A DNA stretch of 30,856 nucleotides from assembly GCA_031539425.1 (NCBI GenBank), contig JAVKLI010000069.1:1-30856 (forward strand). Reading direction: 5' to 3'. Position numbers and translations under genes: made by a program. The stretch comes from UBA4416 sp031539425 (GTDB lineage: Bacteria; Bacteroidota; Bacteroidia; B-17B0; Aurantibacillaceae). Positions within the stretch are counted from its first letter, which is position 1, and each line of letters opens with the position of its first letter. This document shows, piece by piece, positions 25,596-30,856 of the stretch. Below the pieces are notes generated by a model. It had not been told where the DNA came from. It saw only the letters and a program-made list of their open reading frames with translations, and made no database searches.

Positions 25596-27245
25596 TTATT
25601 TACCGTTTCCCGAAATAGTACCAACACGAGTCATTGCACATCTAAAGCCAATATTAGAGGTAGATTGCCTTTGATTTAAAAACCTACGAGAGCCTGGGCT
25701 TAACCAAAATGCACGATCTCTCCAACTACCACCTTTATAAACACGGGATTGGTCATTAACTAAAGTTGTTTTACCATACTCATACATTAATTTCCCAGAT
25801 CTGTCGGCATAAGCATTTTCGCCTTCTCCAAAATAAATACTTGACAGCACATCGCCGTCTAAGTTAGAGATGTTATCTGACGTCTTATAGTTAATTCTTT
25901 CCTCTAAATTATCAGATGCAATAGCGTTACTAACTTCTCTCCATTTAATTCTTCCAGGTATCATCACATTTCCATCTGGAGGGGTAGTTCCATTTTTATC
26001 TCTAGTAATTAAAGTTAAAATACTATCTGTTACCTCAGCTGCATCTTGAGATACTCCATGCGCTGTGGGTATATTTACTTTATGAGTAAATTTTTGAAAG
26101 GTGGGTTCACCTATAATTTCTATAGATCCATCTGTACTGTCTCTAGATTGGGTAACATATACATTACCTCTAAAAGGTCTAAATTCATCTACATCTGAAG
26201 AACTCGTGGCACGGTACACGTCCATCACCCATTCTGACACATTACCAGCCATATTATATAACCCATAATCATTTGGATAATATGATTCTACTTTATTTGT
26301 AGCATCAGCTCCATCATTTAAGTATCCAGCAACCCCCATATAATCTCCTTTACCTTTAACAAAGTTAGCCATCATTTTTCCTAACTCAGCATCTGTACCA
26401 TTTCTTACCCCGTTACCATTCCATGGGTATATTCTTTTACTTTTTATAATTTCACCATCTGTCATATTTCCAATTAAGCCATAAGCAGCAAATTCCCATT
26501 CAACTTCGCTAGGTAAACGGTATTTAGGTAATAAAATACCATCTTGCATAATAACATCTCTTTCAGGATTTTGTGGGTCAAAGGTTTTAACTTTTGTTTT
26601 TAATTGCCCTTGCCATTTTCTTACAGTATACGCTTCCGTACTAAAGTAATTTTGATCGGTTGGACTAGGATTAGGCTCTAAAAAACCATCTCTTATTAAG
26701 ATATATTCGTTTACCCTATCAGTTCTCCAGGCACAAAACTCATTAGCTTGTAGCCAGCTTACACCTACTACAGGATAATCTCTATAAGATGAATGTCTTA
26801 AATAATAATCTACATAAGGCTCATTATATGATGTTTTTTCTCTCCATACTAATGTATCAGGTAAAGCTTTTACATAAATATCAGGAAAAGTAGTCCCAAA
26901 TACTTTTTTCGTCCAGTATAAATATTCTAAGTAATGAAGGTTAGAAACTTCTGTTTTATCTATATAAAAAGACGAAACTGTAACTCTTTTAGACTTATTA
27001 TTCCATTCAAAAGTAGGGTCATCTTGTGCTCGTCCCATTGTAAATGCACCTCCTTCTATAAATACTAATCCTGGCCCAGTTTCTTGTTCTCTAAAATCTA
27101 CTTTTTCAAAACCGCCATTTTTTGGGTCGTTATAGGCCCAACCAGTAACAGAAGATTCGCTTGAAGTATTTTTGCAAGCTGTAATACTAACAAATAATAA
27201 TACTATAGATAAAAGTTTAACTCTTAAAAAAAATGTTGAATTCAT
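25596..27245 (-). CDS. gldJ: Gliding motility/type IX secretion lipoprotein, GldJ type
   Basis: A 549-residue lipoprotein with signal peptide and lipobox ITAC (Cys24). The rest is a formylglycine-generating-enzyme-like (SUMF1) fold: FIEGGAFTMGRAQDD near the start, YPVVGVSWLQANEFCAWR, LPSEVEWEFAAYG, YNMAGNVSEWVMDVYR and a terminal KGGSWRDRAFWL and SNIGFRCA. The 549-residue length and the segment YWTKKVFGTTFPDIYVKALPDTLVWRE fit GldJ rather than GldK, which is about 100 residues shorter. GldJ stabilises the type IX machine in the outer membrane. It lies 27 bases after the porP/sprF gene. No gldL, gldM or gldN follows. Confidence 0.8.
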   Translation of the reverse strand: MNSTFFLRVKLLSIVLLFVSITACKNTSSESSVTGWAYNDPKNGGFEKVDFREQETGPGLVFIEGGAFTMGRAQDDPTFEWNNKSKRVTVSSFYIDKTEVSNLHYLEYLYWTKKVFGTTFPDIYVKALPDTLVWREKTSYNEPYVDYYLRHSSYRDYPVVGVSWLQANEFCAWRTDRVNEYILIRDGFLEPNPSPTDQNYFSTEAYTVRKWQGQLKTKVKTFDPQNPERDVIMQDGILLPKYRLPSEVEWEFAAYGLIGNMTDGEIIKSKRIYPWNGNGVRNGTDAELGKMMANFVKGKGDYMGVAGYLNDGADATNKVESYYPNDYGLYNMAGNVSEWVMDVYRATSSSDVDEFRPFRGNVYVTQSRDSTDGSIEIIGEPTFQKFTHKVNIPTAHGVSQDAAEVTDSILTLITRDKNGTTPPDGNVMIPGRIKWREVSNAIASDNLEERINYKTSDNISNLDGDVLSSIYFGEGENAYADRSGKLMYEYGKTTLVNDQSRVYKGGSWRDRAFWLSPGSRRFLNQRQSTSNIGFRCAMTRVGTISGNGK

Positions 27246-27272
27246 AGTTATTCGGTTTTGTTTTTATTTAAA

Positions 27273-28235
27273 TTAAAATGCAGGACAGCTAGTTGTTCTA
27301 AATTTTCTGGTTTTGGGTTTGCATTTAAGTTGTGTAGAAATAGAGACTTCATGCGCACCAGCAATTTTAAGGGCTAAATTAGAAGTTGTAACATCATAAC
27401 TGTAACCAATTTTATAGTCCTTTAATTGTAATCCAGCCATAATAATTACTGCGTCCATGTGTCTATACCAAATCCCACCTGTAAATAAACCTCTTACAAA
27501 ATAAACACCTGCATTAAAATAATTAAACTTGCTCTGGTTCATATATAAAAGGTTAAAAGACACGTACGAATCAACATCACTCGGCCTGCTTTTTTTGAGG
27601 GGAATACTATAACCAACGTGACCTGTTATTTTTAATGGTAAAGGCGAAATACCCAACAACCCTTCATCTGGTTGAGTAATATGATGAAAAGCTGCACCAA
27701 AATATAAATTATCAGTAAACATTAAAAATCCGCCGCCAAAATCTAACCCACTTTTGGTATCCACCGGTAAACTCTCTTGAGTATAGTGTATAAAACCTCT
27801 CCTTGCATCTATCATATCACCAAATTTTAATTTGGATTTATCCAATGCTTTTTGAAAGCCACCTGCTTGTAATGCAAACTTAAAAGAAATTTTAGATGTT
27901 GCTCTTAATAAATATGAATACATTAAGTGAAAGCTTGTTGTTTTTAATTGACCATAGGCTTGATTATCTCGCAAAATATATGCGCCAATACCGCCATGTA
28001 TTTCATCAAAATGTTTATCAAAAGATGCTGAATAGGTTTCAAATGGTGCTGAAAGTGTACCCCACTGATTACGATAATTTAAAGATACTCTGGGGCACTT
28101 TGTAGTACCTGCAAAAGCAGGATTCAAATATAAGGGATTAGAATAAAACTGTGAAAAATGTGGATCTTGGGCATTTGCAAATAGGGATATACATAGCACA
28201 AAAGTAGCGATTAATCGAAACTTATTACAATTCAT
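27273..28235 (-). CDS. PorP/SprF family type IX secretion outer-membrane protein
   Basis: A 320-residue protein with a signal peptide (MNCNKFRLIATFVLCISLF, then ANA) and the hallmark DPHFSQFYSNPLYLNPAFAGT of PorP/SprF. The remainder alternates strands as in an outer-membrane beta-barrel, with YRNQWG, GGIGAYILRD and IGYSYDVTTSNL. PorP/SprF proteins help secrete or anchor type IX cargo. The ATG at 28235 is chosen because it begins the signal peptide and follows a -7 element. An ATG at 28256 is also in frame, and a TTG at 28265 would overlap that promoter. gldJ follows 27 bases on, so the two are likely cotranscribed. Confidence 0.88.
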   Translation of the reverse strand: MNCNKFRLIATFVLCISLFANAQDPHFSQFYSNPLYLNPAFAGTTKCPRVSLNYRNQWGTLSAPFETYSASFDKHFDEIHGGIGAYILRDNQAYGQLKTTSFHLMYSYLLRATSKISFKFALQAGGFQKALDKSKLKFGDMIDARRGFIHYTQESLPVDTKSGLDFGGGFLMFTDNLYFGAAFHHITQPDEGLLGISPLPLKITGHVGYSIPLKKSRPSDVDSYVSFNLLYMNQSKFNYFNAGVYFVRGLFTGGIWYRHMDAVIIMAGLQLKDYKIGYSYDVTTSNLALKIAGAHEVSISTQLKCKPKTRKFRTTSCPAF

Positions 28236-28262
28236 ATTATCATTGTTTTTACACATTGGAAA

Positions 28263-28270
28263 CAAATATA
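28263..28270 (-). promoter_or_regulatory. Candidate -7 promoter element for porP-gldJ
   Basis: Minus-strand TATATTTG matches TAnnTTTG exactly. TTTTTG lies upstream at 28290-28285, but with a 14-base spacer, shorter than the usual 17-23. The element lies 27 bases before the ATG at 28235 and argues against a start at 28265. Confidence 0.45.
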
Positions 28271-28467
28271 ATATTTTTTTATTACAAAAACTCTAAAATT
28301 AATTTTTTTTTAAAACAATGAGTTGAATTCACTCATCGCAACCTCTTTTAGAATAGTATTTAAATTTAAAAATAAACGTATTTCAAAATGATGTAAACGC
28401 ATTAAAAGACTATATTCTGCTGAGTTTGCAATTAATAAATGATATTTTTACATTTTTAACCCGAACT

Positions 28468-30669
28468 ATGCCTGAAACAGATTTTAAAACTAATATAAAC
28501 TCTACAGAAGTTTTAGAAATTTTTACAAACAATCCATCTAAAATTTTTAATTATAAACAAGTTGCCAAACTCTTACCAGTTAAGCCTAAGCCAAAAGAAA
28601 TGTTAGAGTTTTTAGATAATTTAGTTATTAAAGATTTTTTAAAAGAAACCGATAATAAAAAATATCAATTAAAGCTTCAAATGCAAACACTAGTTGGAAC
28701 TATAGATTTTACCGCTTCTGGAGTTGCTTATGTAGTGGTTGAAGGACGTGATAAAGATATTTTTATTCCGCCACACAAAACAAAAAACGCTTTAAATGGG
28801 GATACCGTATCGGTATTAGTATCAAATAAATCTTTTAAAAATAAGCCAGAAGGCGAGATAGAAGAAGTTATAGAAAGAATTACGACTAAATATGTAGGCG
28901 TTATTCAAATAAGTGAACACCATGCTTTTGTAATTGTAGATAATCCTAAAATTCATGTGGATTTTTATGTATCACTAGAAAATACGCTGGATGCAAAAAA
29001 CAAACAAAAAGTAATTATAGAATTTCATAAATGGGAAAATCACACCAAAAATCCAGTAGCAAATGTAATTAAAGTGCTTGGTAATGTGGGTGAACACCAT
29101 TCAGAAATGCATGCTATTATGGCTCAATACAGCTTACCCATGGAGTTTGAACCTCATATTTCTAAAGAAGCTGAAAAAATAAATACCGCAATAACAAAAC
29201 ATGAAATAGCAAAACGTAGAGATTTTAGAAGTATCACTACATTTACAATAGACCCCATTGATGCTAAAGATTTTGACGACGCCTTATCAATAGAAAAACT
29301 ACCCAATGGCAATTGGGAAATTGGCGTGCATATTGCCGATGTAACCCATTATTTAAAACCAAATACCAATTTAAATGATGAAGCTTTTAATAGAGCTACC
29401 TCTGTTTATTTAGTAGATAGATGTGTGCCTATGTTGCCTGAAGTTTTGAGTAATTTTGCTTGTTCATTAAGACCCAATGAAGAAAAATATTGCTTTAGTG
29501 CGGTATTTGAAATGACCAATGATGCAGAGCTCGTCAATCAATGGTTTGGTAAAACTGTTATTTTAAGCAATAAAAGATTTACCTACGAAGAGGTTCAAAA
29601 TGCAATTGTTACCAATGAAGGAGACTATCTAAATGAAATACAAACTTTAAATCATTTAGCCAAGCAATTGCTAAACGAAAATGCTAAAAATGGAACCATA
29701 TTTTTTGATAAAGAAGAGGTTAAATTTCTTTTAGATGATTTGGGAGCACCTATTTCTGTATATTTTAAAGTACAACAAGATGCGCACAAATTAATAGAAC
29801 AATTTATGTTATTGGCTAATAAAAAAGTGGCCGAATTTTTAACAAATAAAATTACAACCCCTTTACATCCATCGTTAAACCATTTAAAATTGCAGCATAC
29901 CCCAGCTGTATATAGGGTGCACGAAGTTCCAAAAAATGATAAACTATTAGAGTTAAATCAATTTGTAAATCAATTTGGGTATAACATATCTGTTGGAAAT
30001 ACACAAAAGACAGCGCATTCTATAAATAAACTATTAAAAGATGTAAAAAATAAAAAAGAACAAAGTATTGTAGAGATGGTTACCTTACGTAGTATGCCAA
30101 AGGCCCTGTATACTACAAAAAATGAAGGCCATTATGGTTTAGGTTTTGAGTATTATACCCATTTTACATCTCCAATAAGAAGGTATCCAGATGTATTGGT
30201 ACATCGCTTATTAGAAGCCAAGCTCAATAATTTAAAAACAGATAGCGAAGCAGATTTAGAACATATGTGCAAACAAGCATCTCGTATGGAAAAACTAGCT
30301 ACCGAGGCAGAAAGAGCCTCAATAAAATATAAACAAGTTGAATTTTTAAAAAATAAAATTGATCAGGTATTTGATGGCGTAATAAGCGGTGTAACAGAAT
30401 GGGGCCTATTTGTAGAAATTACTGAAAATAAATGTGAAGGATTAGTACGCATAAAATCGCTTAAAAACGACCATTTTTATTTAGATAAAGCCAATCATAA
30501 ACTCATCGGAAAACGCTCAGGAAAAATATATTCATTAGGTGACACAGTACAAATTATTGTTAGAAATGCAAACCTTGAGCAAAAACAATTAGACTTTGAA
30601 ATAATATCTAGCAGTAGCACAAAACGCTTAGAAGTTAGAAACCCTAAACGTTATAAAAAAAGAAAATAA
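28468..30669 (+). CDS. rnr: Ribonuclease R
   Basis: A 733-residue RNB-family 3'-5' exoribonuclease that degrades structured RNA. An N-terminal winged-helix segment (NYKQVAKLL) precedes cold-shock-like domains (GTIDFTASGVAYVVVEG, DIFIPPHKTKNALNGD). The RNB domain carries IDPIDAKDFDDALSIE, the metal-binding aspartates, and HFTSPIRRYPDVLVHRLL. A C-terminal S1 domain (VFDGVISGVTEWGLFVEI) and a basic tail (KRYKKRK) complete it. The ATG at 28468 is preferred over a TTG at 28426, because the extra 14 residues have no match to the family. It is divergent from porP. Confidence 0.95.
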   Translation: MPETDFKTNINSTEVLEIFTNNPSKIFNYKQVAKLLPVKPKPKEMLEFLDNLVIKDFLKETDNKKYQLKLQMQTLVGTIDFTASGVAYVVVEGRDKDIFIPPHKTKNALNGDTVSVLVSNKSFKNKPEGEIEEVIERITTKYVGVIQISEHHAFVIVDNPKIHVDFYVSLENTLDAKNKQKVIIEFHKWENHTKNPVANVIKVLGNVGEHHSEMHAIMAQYSLPMEFEPHISKEAEKINTAITKHEIAKRRDFRSITTFTIDPIDAKDFDDALSIEKLPNGNWEIGVHIADVTHYLKPNTNLNDEAFNRATSVYLVDRCVPMLPEVLSNFACSLRPNEEKYCFSAVFEMTNDAELVNQWFGKTVILSNKRFTYEEVQNAIVTNEGDYLNEIQTLNHLAKQLLNENAKNGTIFFDKEEVKFLLDDLGAPISVYFKVQQDAHKLIEQFMLLANKKVAEFLTNKITTPLHPSLNHLKLQHTPAVYRVHEVPKNDKLLELNQFVNQFGYNISVGNTQKTAHSINKLLKDVKNKKEQSIVEMVTLRSMPKALYTTKNEGHYGLGFEYYTHFTSPIRRYPDVLVHRLLEAKLNNLKTDSEADLEHMCKQASRMEKLATEAERASIKYKQVEFLKNKIDQVFDGVISGVTEWGLFVEITENKCEGLVRIKSLKNDHFYLDKANHKLIGKRSGKIYSLGDTVQIIVRNANLEQKQLDFEIISSSSTKRLEVRNPKRYKKRK

Positions 30670-30696
30670 ATTAAATTTTTATTTTAACACAACTAT

Positions 30697-30718
30697 ATCA
30701 AGTTGCTTTGATGTTTTT
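30697..30718 (+). terminator. Weak candidate terminator after rnr
   Basis: A short hairpin (ATCAA, loop GTTGCT, TTGAT) is followed by GTTTTT. It sits between the convergent rnr and the partial barrel gene. The stem is AT-rich and only 5 base pairs long. Confidence 0.25.
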
Positions 30719-30856
30719 AAAACACGCCAACTTGTATATATAAGCTTATCGTTTGATTTGTACCAGTTTCAGCTTTATTTACTTGTAATAAACCTGCACT
30801 GTAGCGAAGCCCCACTTGAAACCCCTCTCTAAATCTGATGCCGCCATGTAATATGC
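30717..30856 (-). CDS. 3' end of an outer-membrane beta-barrel protein gene (partial)
   Basis: The minus-strand frame is open from the window edge to TAA at 30719-30717, giving about 45 residues. It has alternating strands: HGGIRFREGFQVGLRYSAG, then TISLYIQVGVF. It ends in Phe, as outer-membrane barrels do for assembly. The pattern resembles the C-terminus of PorT-like (outer membrane beta-barrel) proteins of Bacteroidota. The 5' part is outside the window, so the family is tentative. It converges on rnr. Confidence 0.6.
   Translation of the reverse strand, partial: ILHGGIRFREGFQVGLRYSAGLLQVNKAETGTNQTISLYIQVGVF

Overview
The window is chromosomal DNA from a low-GC member of the Bacteroidota. 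The evidence is a Bacteroidota-type dcw cluster with MraZ at its head and an FtsL-like protein, a PorP/SprF protein beside a GldJ-type lipoprotein, a TAnnTTTG-type -7 element before several genes, few Shine-Dalgarno sequences, and frequent TTG or GTG starts. The genes fit the standard bacterial code. I see no tRNA, rRNA, CRISPR array or intact mobile element.

Layout: (1) Bases 1-594 hold the remains of a short secreted-protein gene on the minus strand and, near 574, the likely pyrR promoter. (2) Bases 595-3361 (plus) are a four-gene run: pyrR, a DinB-fold protein, pyrB and an RNase Z-like enzyme that is unusually short. (3) Bases 3420-5284 (minus) run as a membrane glycosyltransferase with altered active-site motifs, a biotin carrier protein, and a 55-residue membrane protein starting 4 bases after the carrier's stop. 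(4) Bases 5458-6378 are an insertion-sequence graveyard: an IS5-type N-terminal fragment meets, tail to tail, an internally deleted transposase of another subgroup. (5) Bases 6379-21968 (minus) are the cell-wall and division (dcw) operon in transcription order: mraZ, rsmH, ftsL-like, ftsI, murE, mraY, murD, ftsW, murG, murC, ftsQ, ftsA, ftsZ. Gaps are 0-25 bases or short overlaps, so it probably works as one transcription unit. murF, murB and ddl are absent. (6) A 10-bp-period array upstream of mraZ (22017-22053) looks like the MraZ operator. (7) Bases 22217-23722 (plus) encode a DEAH-box helicase starting at TTG. (8) Bases 24061-28235 (minus) carry porP/sprF and gldJ (type IX secretion and gliding), then an LptF/LptG-family permease. 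(9) Bases 28468-30669 (plus) encode RNase R, convergent with the 3' end of an outer-membrane beta-barrel gene cut by the window edge.

The dcw genes form a pathway. MurC, MurD and MurE build the UDP-MurNAc peptide, MraY and MurG make lipid I and lipid II, FtsW and FtsI polymerise and cross-link the glycan at the septum, and FtsQ, FtsL, FtsA and FtsZ form the divisome. MraZ and RsmH lead the operon, and MraZ probably represses it. I found no clearly new multi-gene system. The best leads are the MraZ box array, the armless RNase Z-like protein, the glycosyltransferase with lost motifs, and the unannotated small membrane protein.
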